A DNA stretch of 64,000 bases from an uncultured Bacteroidota bacterium (GTDB lineage: Bacteria > Bacteroidota > Bacteroidia > 2-12-FULL-35-15): positions 1 to 64,000 of the forward strand of contig CAIYIS010000057.1 in the NCBI GenBank assembly GCA_903926385.1, given 5' to 3'. Below, piece after piece: positions 10,147-19,689 of the stretch. The position numbers and the translations under genes were made by a program. The notes below the pieces were generated by a model, which ran no database searches, had not been told where the DNA came from, and was given only the letters and a program-made list of their open reading frames with translations. Position 1 is the first letter of the stretch. Every line of letters begins with the position of its first letter.

Positions 10147-10902
10147 ATGGCTTCCACATCAGAAACAGGTCACACTATCAATGTAGCTCACTTCGAAACA
10201 CTAATCTCCCGTTGTGCAGGCTTCGGCACTGACTACAACCCTTCTAAAACAGAAATCAAACTACCAGCTCTCGGCACTTTGCTTACTTCAAGTCAAACAG
10301 CCCTTACTAATCTAACCACTGCCGAAACAGCCTATATCAATGCCGTCAATCCTCGTTACATCATATTTCATCCCCTTAAACCTCTGTCCACTCGTATCAT
10401 CAACGCTCTTGCTGCCACAGATGCCACTCCCGAGTTAATAAAAGACGCTAAAACCCTTAACCGTAAAATTCAAGGCAAACGTGCAAGTCAAAAAACTCCT
10501 CCCGTTCAACCTCCTGCCATTCCCTTGCCTCCCGGCACCATTCCTCCTTCCACTACTCAAATTTCCGTTTCTCAGCAAAGCTATGATTCTTTGCTCAAAA
10601 ACTTTAACAAACTAGTCGACCTCGTTTCTTCCGAAGCAACTTACACTCCTAACGAAACCGAACTAAAAGTACTTGCGCTTACCAACCTTGCCACCGATTT
10701 AGCCATCAAAAACACAGCAGTTATCAATGCTACAACAGATTTGCTCAACGCTCGGGCGGTTCGTACCAAAACGCTTTACCTAGACAAAACTGGCCTTTTC
10801 GATATAGCCGCTCAGGTCAAAAAGTATGTAAAATCAGCATCTACAGCTTCTAACCCTATGTTTAATCAAGTTAAAGGCATCAAGTTCACCAAATCAAGAT
10901 AA
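10147..10902 (+). CDS. uncharacterised internally duplicated helical protein with proline-rich linker
   Basis: 251 aa ORF with a terminator; N-half GFGTDYNPSKTEIKLPALGTLLTSSQTALTNLTTAETAYINAVNPR resembles C-half ATYTPNETELKVLALTNLATDLAIKNTAVINATTDLLNARAVR; linker PPVQPPAIPLPPGTIPPS. Confidence 0.85.
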   Translation: MASTSETGHTINVAHFETLISRCAGFGTDYNPSKTEIKLPALGTLLTSSQTALTNLTTAETAYINAVNPRYIIFHPLKPLSTRIINALAATDATPELIKDAKTLNRKIQGKRASQKTPPVQPPAIPLPPGTIPPSTTQISVSQQSYDSLLKNFNKLVDLVSSEATYTPNETELKVLALTNLATDLAIKNTAVINATTDLLNARAVRTKTLYLDKTGLFDIAAQVKKYVKSASTASNPMFNQVKGIKFTKSR

Positions 10903-10916
10903 ATTTAAGCCAATTA

Positions 10917-10948
10917 ATCCCTCTTTGCACCATCCGCAAAGGGGGATT
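10917..10948 (+). terminator. rho-independent terminator of the 10147-10902 gene
   Basis: AATCCCTCTTTGC/GCAAAGGGGGATT stem followed by TTTTTTT. Confidence 0.85.
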
Positions 10949-11029
10949 TTTTTATTCCATCCACCTTAACTCGTTGTCAATCTCTGTTTTATTATATCCG
11001 TCATCCCTTTTTAAGCACACTCTAACAAT

Positions 11030-11260
11030 TTAGAAATATAGCAGAGGGCGTTAGAAATATAGCAGAGGGCGTTAGAAATATCCTAAAGGGTTTTAGAAAT
11101 ATCCCAAAGGGCGTTAGAAATATCGTAGAGGGCGTTAGAAATATCCTAAAGGGTTTTAGAAATATCCCAAAGGGCGTTAGAAATATCATAGAGGGCGTTA
11201 GAAATATCGCAAAGGGTGTTAGGAATATCGCAGAGGGCGTTAGAAATATCCCGCAGTGTG
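11030..11260. repeat. tandem array A, 11 x 21 bp
   Basis: Eleven consecutive 21-nt units starting TTAGAAATAT (unit 10 TTAGGAATAT) with a variable second half, e.g. AGCAGAGGGCG, CCTAAAGGGTT, CCCAAAGGGCG. Confidence 0.97.
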
Positions 11261-11311
11261 GTGCCCTAATGATTGTTGATTTACTATTGAGATTAAGAAG
11301 TAGGCCAATAA

Positions 11312-12253
11312 TTACACCTTATAAATACCAATAAACAAATCTTGGTTGGCTTTTAAACTGGCTCTGTACATACCTTCGGAATTAAAAGGCAGTTCGATGT
11401 TTCCGTGAGCATCCAGGGCAATGAGTCCGCCTTCGCCACCCAGAGCAACGAGTTTTTGGTGCACCACCACCTGGCAGGCTTGCTTAAGCGAAAGGCCTTT
11501 GTACTCCATAAGGCAAGAAATATCGTAAGCCACCACGGCACGAATAAAAAACTCTCCGTGCCCTGTACACGAAATGGCGCAGGTTTGGTTATTGGCATAA
11601 GTGCCTGCTCCTATCATGGGGCTGTCGCCCACACGTCCGTATTTTTTATTGGTCATACCTCCGGTAGAAGTTCCGGCAGCAAGGTTGCCATTGACATCGA
11701 GAGCCACACAGCCCACAGTGCCTGTTTTATCCTTTCCCGAAGTTTTTTTGTCGTTATGATCCATGGTAACAGAGTCGGTTTGTTTGGCGTCCATTAGCTG
11801 ATTGTAGCGTTGCTGCACAAAAAAGTATTCATCGGGAGCAAATTCGAGTTTCATTTTTTCGGCAAATTCCATAGCTCCTAACCCCGACAGAAACACATGT
11901 TCGCTTTGCTGCATTACTGTTTTGGCAAGGGTAATGGGGTTTTTGATATTGGTAACCCCTGTTACAGCTCCAGCCATCAGAGTTTTTCCTTCCATCACAG
12001 AAGCATCCATTTCGTTTTTCCCCTGGTTGGTAAACACGGCACCTTTACCGGCATTAAACAGGGGATTGTTTTCGAGCTGAATAATGGCCGCTTCTACAGC
12101 ATCTAGAGCAGGGCCTCCGGAAGCCAATATCTTTTCGCCCGAGCGAATGGCCTGTTCGAGACCGCTTTTGTATTCGAGTTCTTTTTCGGCTGTCATGATA
12201 TTTTTCAGAATGGTGCCTGCTCCTCCGTGTATGGCTATTGCAAATGTTTTCAT
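11312..12253 (-). CDS. isoaspartyl peptidase/L-asparaginase (Ntn hydrolase); ORF extends to 12394 but likely starts at MKTFAIAIHGGAG
   Basis: AIAIHGGAGT, FNAGKGAVFT, DKTGTVGCVALDVNGNLAAGTSTGGMTNK (TVG cleavage site), GDSPMIGAGTYA. Confidence 0.95.
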   Translation of the reverse strand: MKTFAIAIHGGAGTILKNIMTAEKELEYKSGLEQAIRSGEKILASGGPALDAVEAAIIQLENNPLFNAGKGAVFTNQGKNEMDASVMEGKTLMAGAVTGVTNIKNPITLAKTVMQQSEHVFLSGLGAMEFAEKMKLEFAPDEYFFVQQRYNQLMDAKQTDSVTMDHNDKKTSGKDKTGTVGCVALDVNGNLAAGTSTGGMTNKKYGRVGDSPMIGAGTYANNQTCAISCTGHGEFFIRAVVAYDISCLMEYKGLSLKQACQVVVHQKLVALGGEGGLIALDAHGNIELPFNSEGMYRASLKANQDLFIGIYKV

Positions 12254-12393
12254 TGTTTTCGTTTTTGTTTCTTCATTTCCCCCTTTGGGGAGGCTTTTGA
12301 AGTAGTAAGTGTTTAACTGTTTTTTTACGGTTCGGTAATCAATTATTAAGAATGCAAATCTATTCTTTTTATCTTCGCAAAAAATATATATCA

Positions 12394-12957
12394 ATGAAAG
12401 CTGACGAAGAAAGGAATCCGTGGACTACGTTAACCTCTGAGAAAATTTACGATTCGCCCTGGATAGGACTTACCAAACACGATGTGCTCAACCCGAATGG
12501 TAATCCGGGAACATACTCTGTGGTGCATTTTAAAAATCTGGCTATTGGTGTGCTTCCTCTGGACGAAGATTACAATACCTGGATAGTGGGACAATATCGA
12601 TATCCTATACAGCAATATTCGTGGGAGATTCCGGAAGGCGGAGGACATAGAGATGTGCCTCCTTTGGATTCGGCCAAAAGAGAATTGCTGGAAGAAACGG
12701 GTATAACAGCCAGCAAATGGACTAAAATACAGGAAATGTATTTGAGTAATTCGGCAAGCGATGAGTTTTGTATATTGTATATTGCACAGCAATTAACCTT
12801 TGGCCAAGCCCATCCCGAAGATGATGAACAACTGGTTTGCCGAAAAATTCATTTTGATGAATTGTACCGTATGGTGGAATGTGGAGAGATAACGGATAGT
12901 TTAACAGTAGCCATAGTTCTGAAAGCAAAAATAATGATGATGGAGGGGAAATTATGA
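12394..12957 (+). CDS. NUDIX hydrolase (ADP-ribose pyrophosphatase-like); ORF from 12352
   Basis: GGGHRDVPPLDSAKRELLEETGITASKW NUDIX box. Confidence 0.9.
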   Translation: MKADEERNPWTTLTSEKIYDSPWIGLTKHDVLNPNGNPGTYSVVHFKNLAIGVLPLDEDYNTWIVGQYRYPIQQYSWEIPEGGGHRDVPPLDSAKRELLEETGITASKWTKIQEMYLSNSASDEFCILYIAQQLTFGQAHPEDDEQLVCRKIHFDELYRMVECGEITDSLTVAIVLKAKIMMMEGKL

Positions 12958-13040
12958 GTTATAAATTATGAATTATGAATTGGTGAAGAGTTTGAGTTAA
13001 CCTCTCATTTATAATTTATAATTCACCATTTATAATTTCC

Positions 13041-13943
13041 TCAGTTTTGTTCTTTCCAGAAGGCGTAATAATTAAACCATTGCTCGGGATAGCGATGTAC
13101 CATTTTTTCAAACTCATCAATGTATCGTTTGAGTAATTCCTGCACAGCGGCATTGGTTTGTTCATCGGTACGGGTTCGTTTTACTTCGATAGGGTCGGTA
13201 GCAAAAAAATGATAATGTGTGGAGGTTTCTTTAACCGCAAAAACAACCGAAATAGGGACACCAAATTTAGCCGCCATGATAAAAGGCCCTGCCGGAAAAT
13301 CGGCTTTTTTGCCTAAAAAAGTAGCCTGGGTGGTTACAGCATTTTCTCTGAAGCGGTCGCCATGCATCACCACAAGTTCGTTATTTCTAAAAGCATTGTG
13401 AAGTTCTATTAAATGTCCCATTTCGCCATCTTTAATGGCAATAATCTTTACATTTTTTTTCTTCTCCACCCCATCCATATAACTCTTGAGTTTCTCCCTT
13501 TCGTTTTCGTACATCAGAATGTTAAAGGTAGTTTCCAATCTGTTCAGCAGTTGCCCTGCTATTTCCCAGTTACCAATGTGAGCACTCACCAGAATACCTC
13601 CTTTGCCCATAGCAGCAATCTTATCCAGATTTACACCTCCTTCGTGGTCGATGGTAAATTTGGTTTTAACACCTGCCAGCAAAGCCACTTTGTCTAATAT
13701 GGTTTGCCCGAAAATGTAATAGTTTTTATAGATTTTAATTAACGCGATGCTGCGTCTGTACTTTAATACATTGTGAAAATAAAAGTACATGTACTTATTT
13801 GATTGGCGGGCAAACAAAAAATAATAAAGGGCTACAAACCGCAATAAAACATAAGCCGGTTTAAGCCCTAAATGATTTAAGATAAATACAAAAATTTTAT
13901 GTCCTAATACGGTACCTCTTGACTTCCCTTCCCACTTGGACAT
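13041..13943 (-). CDS. LpxL/HtrB-like lysophospholipid acyltransferase
   Basis: GGILVSAHIGNWEIAGQLL and VVMHGDRF motifs; ends HRYPEQWFNYYAFW. Confidence 0.88.
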   Translation of the reverse strand: MSKWEGKSRGTVLGHKIFVFILNHLGLKPAYVLLRFVALYYFLFARQSNKYMYFYFHNVLKYRRSIALIKIYKNYYIFGQTILDKVALLAGVKTKFTIDHEGGVNLDKIAAMGKGGILVSAHIGNWEIAGQLLNRLETTFNILMYENEREKLKSYMDGVEKKKNVKIIAIKDGEMGHLIELHNAFRNNELVVMHGDRFRENAVTTQATFLGKKADFPAGPFIMAAKFGVPISVVFAVKETSTHYHFFATDPIEVKRTRTDEQTNAAVQELLKRYIDEFEKMVHRYPEQWFNYYAFWKEQN

Positions 13944-14001
13944 TGCACCTGGAGATTTGTTGAACTGAAGAGGATAGAATTTTCCATCCTCTGTTTAATT
14001 T

Positions 14002-14262
14002 TTATGCGGTAGCATTCTTTTCTTCTACTTTACGATTGATATAATCATAAAAATTCTGGAAAGTATGAATGTTAATAAAGTCTTCAGCCACTACTTTAAA
14101 ACCGAAATTGCTTTCGATAATAACTACTAAATCTACATAGTCCAAACTATCCAATTCAAGTGTTTCGCGAAGGTTTGCATCAGGTACAATTTTGGCTGCA
14201 TCTACTTCAAACTCTTCAACTAAAAATTCATTAATTTTTTCAATAATTTCTGCTTGTGTCAT
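14002..14262 (-). CDS. acyl carrier protein
   Basis: 86 aa; LELDSLDYVDLVVIIE with DSL phosphopantetheine serine. Confidence 0.93.
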   Translation of the reverse strand: MTQAEIIEKINEFLVEEFEVDAAKIVPDANLRETLELDSLDYVDLVVIIESNFGFKVVAEDFINIHTFQNFYDYINRKVEEKNATA

Positions 14263-14277
14263 TCTATTTATAAGGGT

Positions 14278-15501
14278 TTATTTAAACTTTTTAATAATCA
14301 ATGATGAATTTGTTCCTCCAAATCCAAAAGAATTCGACAAAAATACATCAATATTTCTTTCTGTTGTCTTCGAAACAATATTTAATTTAGAAGAAGCTTC
14401 GTCTCCTTCTTCAAAGTTAATGTTTGGCGCCACAAAATTGTTTTGCATCATAATGGTAGAATAAACAATCTCGCTTGCTCCGGCCATCCAGCACTCGTGT
14501 CCTGTCATAGATTTGGTAGAACTTACCATGGTATTACATTCCCCGAAAACAGCATCTATGGCTTGTGCTTCGGCAAAATCTCCACCGGGGGTAGAAGTTG
14601 CATGTGCATTGATGTAATCTATTTCAGATGGCTTCACATTAGCATCGTTCAAGGCCATGTTTAAGGAACGAATTTGTCCGTCAACACTAGAGTTTGAAAT
14701 ATGCTCTCCATTGGATGAAAAACCATACCCAACCACTTCGGCAATGATAGGTGCACCTCTTTCCATAGCCGATTCGTAGCTTTCGAGAATTAATGTGGCT
14801 GCTCCACCGCTTGGTACTAATCCGTCTCTGTTTTTATCAAATGGTCTGGAGGCTTTTGTTGGTTCATTTTCTCTAACAGAGAAAGCACTTAATCCGTCAA
14901 AACTACCAAAAGCCATTGCATTTACTTCCTGAGCTCCTCCGCAAATAATATGTTTCTGAAGTCCCCATTTTATCATCAGGTATCCCAATCCGATGGAATG
15001 AGAACCACTGGCACAAGCCGCACTGATGGTAAAATTGATACCTTTCAATTTAAATATTGTAGAAAGATTCATCGTTACCGTACAATTCATGGACTGGAAA
15101 ATAGACCCAGAACCCAATAGGGTAGTATCTTTTTTAACTCTGATTATATCTATTGCCTCAATCACTGCTTTGGCCGAACTATCGTTACCGTAAAGAATTC
15201 CCACTTCGTTTTGTTCCACCCAGCTCATGTCCATCTTGGCATTTTTCATTGCTTCTAATGTAGCCATGTAAGCATACTCAGCTTCTTCCGACAGCCCAAC
15301 TCTTGCTCTTCTGTCAAGAATGCCTTTCAGTTGAGGTTTTTCAACTATTCCGGTTAATCCCGAACGATAACCAAATGCTTTTCGTTCAGCATCCATCCCT
15401 ATTCCGGACTTGCCTGTAAACAATGAGTTTTTTACATCCTCCAGATTTGTTCCGAGGCAACTCCAAATTCCCAAACCAGTTATTACAACTCTATTATTCA
15501 T
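14278..15501 (-). CDS. beta-ketoacyl-ACP synthase (KAS II-like)
   Basis: Catalytic Cys in AACASGSHSIG, His in NAHATSTPGGD and His in KSMTGHECWMAGAS. Confidence 0.93.
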   Translation of the reverse strand: MNNRVVITGLGIWSCLGTNLEDVKNSLFTGKSGIGMDAERKAFGYRSGLTGIVEKPQLKGILDRRARVGLSEEAEYAYMATLEAMKNAKMDMSWVEQNEVGILYGNDSSAKAVIEAIDIIRVKKDTTLLGSGSIFQSMNCTVTMNLSTIFKLKGINFTISAACASGSHSIGLGYLMIKWGLQKHIICGGAQEVNAMAFGSFDGLSAFSVRENEPTKASRPFDKNRDGLVPSGGAATLILESYESAMERGAPIIAEVVGYGFSSNGEHISNSSVDGQIRSLNMALNDANVKPSEIDYINAHATSTPGGDFAEAQAIDAVFGECNTMVSSTKSMTGHECWMAGASEIVYSTIMMQNNFVAPNINFEEGDEASSKLNIVSKTTERNIDVFLSNSFGFGGTNSSLIIKKFK

Positions 15502-15633
15502 TTATTTTTTTTAAAGTCGACAAAGATAATTTATTTTTCTTGTTTCGATAAAAGATGCTATATGATTTTCATTAAATCCGTGTTCACACAGAGATTCATT
15601 ACGTGCTGATACGGATAGTTGAAAACAATAAGT

Positions 15634-16362
15634 TTAGCTATATAATCCTCCGTTTACCGAAAGCACTTGCCCTGTAATGTAAGAAGCTTTTTCGGAAGCC
15701 AAAAAGCCTACCGCTTCTGCCACTTCTTCTGAAGTTCCAAAACGAGCCATCGGAATGAGTTGTTTGAAATCTTTTTCGTTTATCCCTTCTGTCATATCCG
15801 TTTTGATGAACCCAGGAGCAACAGCATTCACTGTAATGTTACGTCTCCCTACTTCCTGCGATAGGGCTTTGGTAGCACCTATTACACCAGCTTTGGAAGC
15901 CGAATAATTGGTTTGTCCCGGCAACCCTTTTAAACCTGACAAAGAAACAACATTAACCACTCTTCCGTATTTTTTTACCAGCATACCTTTAATGATAAGT
16001 CGGGTAACGTTGAAAAATCCGCCCAGATTGGTATCTAAAACCGAATTCCATTCATCATTACTCATCCACATCAGCAATTGATCTTTTTTGATACCTGCAT
16101 TATTTACCAATACTTCAATACATTTATCCGGATTTTTTTCTAACCAACCGCCAAGCATCGTTTCCACTTCGCTTTGGTTTCCTACATTAAACTTCATTAT
16201 TTCTCCGTCTCCCCCTTTTTCGCGAACCATAGCCAATGTTTTTTCGGCTTCTTCGGTGTTCGATGCAAAATTAATGATTATATAATGTCCCATTTCGGCT
16301 AGTTTCACACATATTGCACGACCTATTCCTCTCGAACCTCCTGTTACTAATGCATATTTCAT
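15634..16362 (-). CDS. 3-oxoacyl-ACP reductase FabG-like SDR
   Basis: VTGGSRGIGRAI, NNAG, YSASKAGVIG, APGFIKTDMT, SVNGG. Confidence 0.93.
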   Translation of the reverse strand: MKYALVTGGSRGIGRAICVKLAEMGHYIIINFASNTEEAEKTLAMVREKGGDGEIMKFNVGNQSEVETMLGGWLEKNPDKCIEVLVNNAGIKKDQLLMWMSNDEWNSVLDTNLGGFFNVTRLIIKGMLVKKYGRVVNVVSLSGLKGLPGQTNYSASKAGVIGATKALSQEVGRRNITVNAVAPGFIKTDMTEGINEKDFKQLIPMARFGTSEEVAEAVGFLASEKASYITGQVLSVNGGLYS

Positions 16363-16390
16363 ATTATATCTATTTTTGTTGTTGTGATGT

Positions 16391-17932
16391 TTAAATTATA
16401 TTCGGATTGTTGGTTTGCAAGTAAATCTTTATTTTCTCCAGGTCTTTATACAAGATGCTGTCCTTTTCAAAACGAGCTTTAATAGAACGAATTTGTTTGT
16501 AAATTGCTTTTGAATGAGAAGATAATTTACTTTCGAACTGAAGTGCATCTACCGCCTGAACTGCACTTAGCAATTCGATAGCCAATACCTGATATGCATT
16601 TTCAATTATTTTACTGCATATAAGAGCTGCATTGGTCCCCATGCTTACAATATCCTGATTGTCGTTATTGTTAGGAATACTGTGAATATACATGGGGTTG
16701 GAAAGCATCTGGTTTTCGGCTGTGGTAGATGTAGCTGTAAATTGTGCTGCCTGCATACCAAGGTTCAATCCCAGTTTACCAAGATTTACAAAAGGTGGTA
16801 ATTTTCCGTTTAGCTTGTCGTTCATCAAAAAGTTTAACTGACGTTCAGCAAGCATCGTTAATTTGGTAATGGCAATTTTTAGTTTATCCATTTCCAGAGC
16901 CACATAATCTCCATGGAAATTACCTCCGTGAAACACATTATTATTTTCTTTATCAATGATTGGATTATCGTTAACACTGTTCACTTCATTTTGCAAAACG
17001 GTTTGAGTATAGGTAAATGTATCCCATACTGGCCCTAATATCTGAGGTACACATCTGATGGAATAATACTCTTGAACCTTATCCTGAAAAACATCTACAG
17101 CAGTAGTTTCTGCGCTAAACAAATGTTCTTCGCGTTTACGAATAAGCTTACTGTCTTTCATGGCCTCGTCCATGGCATGAGCAATGGCGCGTTGTCCAAG
17201 GTGAGGTTTCACCTTATTCAGTTCTTTCGAAAAATGGTCGCTGTACGATTCTACCAACTCAATAATCATCATAGATGCTGACAAACTCCAGTTAACGAGT
17301 TGCTCGGCATGCGAAAGATTAACCATAGAAATACCGGTCATAATACTGGTACCGTTTATCAATGCCAGTCCTTCTCTTAATTTGATGGTAATGGGCTTCA
17401 GTCCGGTTTCTTTAAATACATCGGCTGCTGGTCTTAATTCACCTTTATAAGTAACCTCTCCTTCTCCGATTAAGTTCAAAGCCAAATGAGCTAATTGCAC
17501 CAAATCTCCGCTGGCACCAACACCTCCATGTTCGAATATCTGAGGATAAATGTCGTTATTAATTAAGTCTTTTAATAAAATAACCACCTCCGGATGAATA
17601 CCCGAAAAACCCTGCATTAATGAACTAAGGCGACAAATCATGGTCGATTTCACTTCTGTGTCGGCCAGTCGTTTTCCTGCCCCGGTGCAGTGACTTCTAA
17701 TTAGGTTATATTGTAAATCAAGTTGGTCTTGTTCGCTTATTTTGTATTGAGCCATTGGCCCAAAACCGGTATTGATGCCATAAATGAGTTTATCTTTAGA
17801 AAAAGATTTTAAAAACTCATGACTTTCATTCACCTTTTGGAGTGCCTTCTCGTCAAGTTCTATCTTCTCTTTCAAAAACAGAATTTTATTAAAATCTTCA
17901 AGTTTTAACTCCTTTGCGCCTATATATATCAT
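16391..17932 (-). CDS. aromatic amino acid ammonia-lyase (tyrosine ammonia-lyase-like)
   Basis: MIO-forming triad in GGVGASGDLVQL (A140-S141-G142, codons at 17507-17515); YGINTGFGPMAQY; SVNDNPIID; HSIPNNNDNQDIVSMGTNAA. Confidence 0.9.
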   Translation of the reverse strand: MIYIGAKELKLEDFNKILFLKEKIELDEKALQKVNESHEFLKSFSKDKLIYGINTGFGPMAQYKISEQDQLDLQYNLIRSHCTGAGKRLADTEVKSTMICRLSSLMQGFSGIHPEVVILLKDLINNDIYPQIFEHGGVGASGDLVQLAHLALNLIGEGEVTYKGELRPAADVFKETGLKPITIKLREGLALINGTSIMTGISMVNLSHAEQLVNWSLSASMMIIELVESYSDHFSKELNKVKPHLGQRAIAHAMDEAMKDSKLIRKREEHLFSAETTAVDVFQDKVQEYYSIRCVPQILGPVWDTFTYTQTVLQNEVNSVNDNPIIDKENNNVFHGGNFHGDYVALEMDKLKIAITKLTMLAERQLNFLMNDKLNGKLPPFVNLGKLGLNLGMQAAQFTATSTTAENQMLSNPMYIHSIPNNNDNQDIVSMGTNAALICSKIIENAYQVLAIELLSAVQAVDALQFESKLSSHSKAIYKQIRSIKARFEKDSILYKDLEKIKIYLQTNNPNII

Positions 17933-18175
17933 TTTGTTTGTTACTTTAGTCCTTTAAAGTTCTATTTCAATCTCCTTTTTATTAGAAAAGGGACGCAAAA
18001 ATAACCTTTTGTTGTTTACATCCAAACATTTGTTTCTTTTGTTTTAAAAATCGTTAAATATGATTAAAATCATTTTGAACACTTCCTAATATTTTTCGAC
18101 TAAATTTGCCCGAAAATAGAATTCAACAACAGACTGTTGTAGCTTTTGGGCGAAGCAGTTAAATAAAACAAAGAA

Positions 18176-19654
18176 ATGATAACAGAAAATAACAAATCCT
18201 GCGCTGTAGTGGGTTCAGGTGTGGCCGGCCTTGGTGCTGCCATTCGTATGCGTAACAGAGGGTATAAAGTAACCATTTTTGAGTCGAACAGCTTTCCGGG
18301 TGGAAAAATGTCGTCAGAAACTAATAAAGGATATCGTTTTGATTACGGCCCTTCCGTTTTTACTTTGCCGATGATTGTGGACGACTTATTTGTGATTTCC
18401 GGAAAAAATCCCCGCGATTACTTTAATTATTCTCACCTTGACCCTGTATTTCGTTTTTTCTTCGAAGATGGCACTGTGCTCGATTCGCCACACGGGCGGA
18501 AAGCTTATGCCAAATATATGGCTTCGAAAACTTCGGACAGCGAAGAAACCATTCTTAAGTTTCTGGAACGAACAGAAACCATTTATAATCTCACCGGAGA
18601 ATTATTTATGATGAATTCGTTGCATAAAGCCAAAAATTACTTTAAAAAATCGGTTGCAAAAGGCATTTTTAACTTTGGTAAGATAGGAGCATTCGATACT
18701 ATGCACTCTGCAAACGAAAAGGCATTTACCGATAAAAAACTAATTCAGATGTTCGACCGATATGCCACCTATAATGGTTCGAGTCCTTATGTGGTGCCGG
18801 CTACATTAAATGTTATTCCTTATGTGGAAATAGATTTAGGTGCTTTTTATCCCGAAGGAGGAATGCACAGCATCACTACATCTCTTGTTAAACTTGCAGA
18901 AGAAATTGGTATTACCATAAAACTTTCTACTCCGGTTAAAGAAATTGTGGTTGAAAACAAAAAAGCAACTGGAATAAAATCGAAAGATGGTTTTGAAAAA
19001 TTCGATATTGTAATAAGCAATGCCGATGTTTACAATACCTACCAGCACCTTATGCCCGAAGCGAAGAAACCTAAGAAAGTGTTGAGTCAACCTAAGTCTT
19101 CATCTGGAATAGTATTTTATTGGGGTATCAAAAAAGAATTTAAAGAACTCGAAATTCATAATTTGTTTTACGGAAGTAATTATTTCGAAGAGTTTGATGC
19201 CATTGTAAACAAACAAACTATTTATGAAGACCCGACTGTATACATAAATATTACCTCTAAACTTACACCAACGGATGCCCCTGCGGGATGTGAAAACTGG
19301 TTTACCTTCGTAAATGTACCTTATAACAGCGGACAAGACTGGGATAAACTGGTGAACGAAATGCGCGAAAACATTATTAAAAAGTTGAATCGTATTTTAA
19401 AAACAGATATTCGACCATTGATAGAATGCGAAATGGTAATGGATCCGAGAGTGATTGAACAACGCACATCTTCTGCTTTTGGTGCTATTTATGGTAATGC
19501 CTCCAACAGTATGTTTGCTGCATTTTTCAGACATCCTAACTTTTCGAAAGATATAAAGAACCTTTATTTCTGCGGTGGAAGTGTGCATCCCGGCCCAGGT
19601 ATACCTATGTGCTTACTCTCTGCTCAAATTGCTACAGGCTTAATAGAAGATTAA
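18176..19654 (+). CDS. phytoene desaturase/carotenoid desaturase-family FAD oxidoreductase
   Basis: VVGSGVAGLGAAIRMRNRGYKVTIFESNSFPGGKM dinucleotide fold; FCGGSVHPGPGIPMCLLSAQIA C-terminal motif. Confidence 0.88.
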   Translation: MITENNKSCAVVGSGVAGLGAAIRMRNRGYKVTIFESNSFPGGKMSSETNKGYRFDYGPSVFTLPMIVDDLFVISGKNPRDYFNYSHLDPVFRFFFEDGTVLDSPHGRKAYAKYMASKTSDSEETILKFLERTETIYNLTGELFMMNSLHKAKNYFKKSVAKGIFNFGKIGAFDTMHSANEKAFTDKKLIQMFDRYATYNGSSPYVVPATLNVIPYVEIDLGAFYPEGGMHSITTSLVKLAEEIGITIKLSTPVKEIVVENKKATGIKSKDGFEKFDIVISNADVYNTYQHLMPEAKKPKKVLSQPKSSSGIVFYWGIKKEFKELEIHNLFYGSNYFEEFDAIVNKQTIYEDPTVYINITSKLTPTDAPAGCENWFTFVNVPYNSGQDWDKLVNEMRENIIKKLNRILKTDIRPLIECEMVMDPRVIEQRTSSAFGAIYGNASNSMFAAFFRHPNFSKDIKNLYFCGGSVHPGPGIPMCLLSAQIATGLIED

Positions 19655-19689
19655 AGAAACCAATTACTGACTGGCGATTGATGATGAAA

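Noticed and set aside
11030-11260. CRISPR array
   Set aside because: The units are contiguous 21-mers with no unique spacers, and no cas genes are present; the same holds for the arrays at 39287, 39841 and 48960.
11353-11598. 81-aa and similar antisense/alternate-frame ORFs inside the asparaginase and other genes
   Set aside because: They overlap strongly supported genes in another frame and lack any domain signature.
13958-13990. Terminator between ACP and acyltransferase genes
   Set aside because: AGAGGAT...ATCCTCT can pair, but there is no T-run on the minus-strand side, so it is not called as a terminator.
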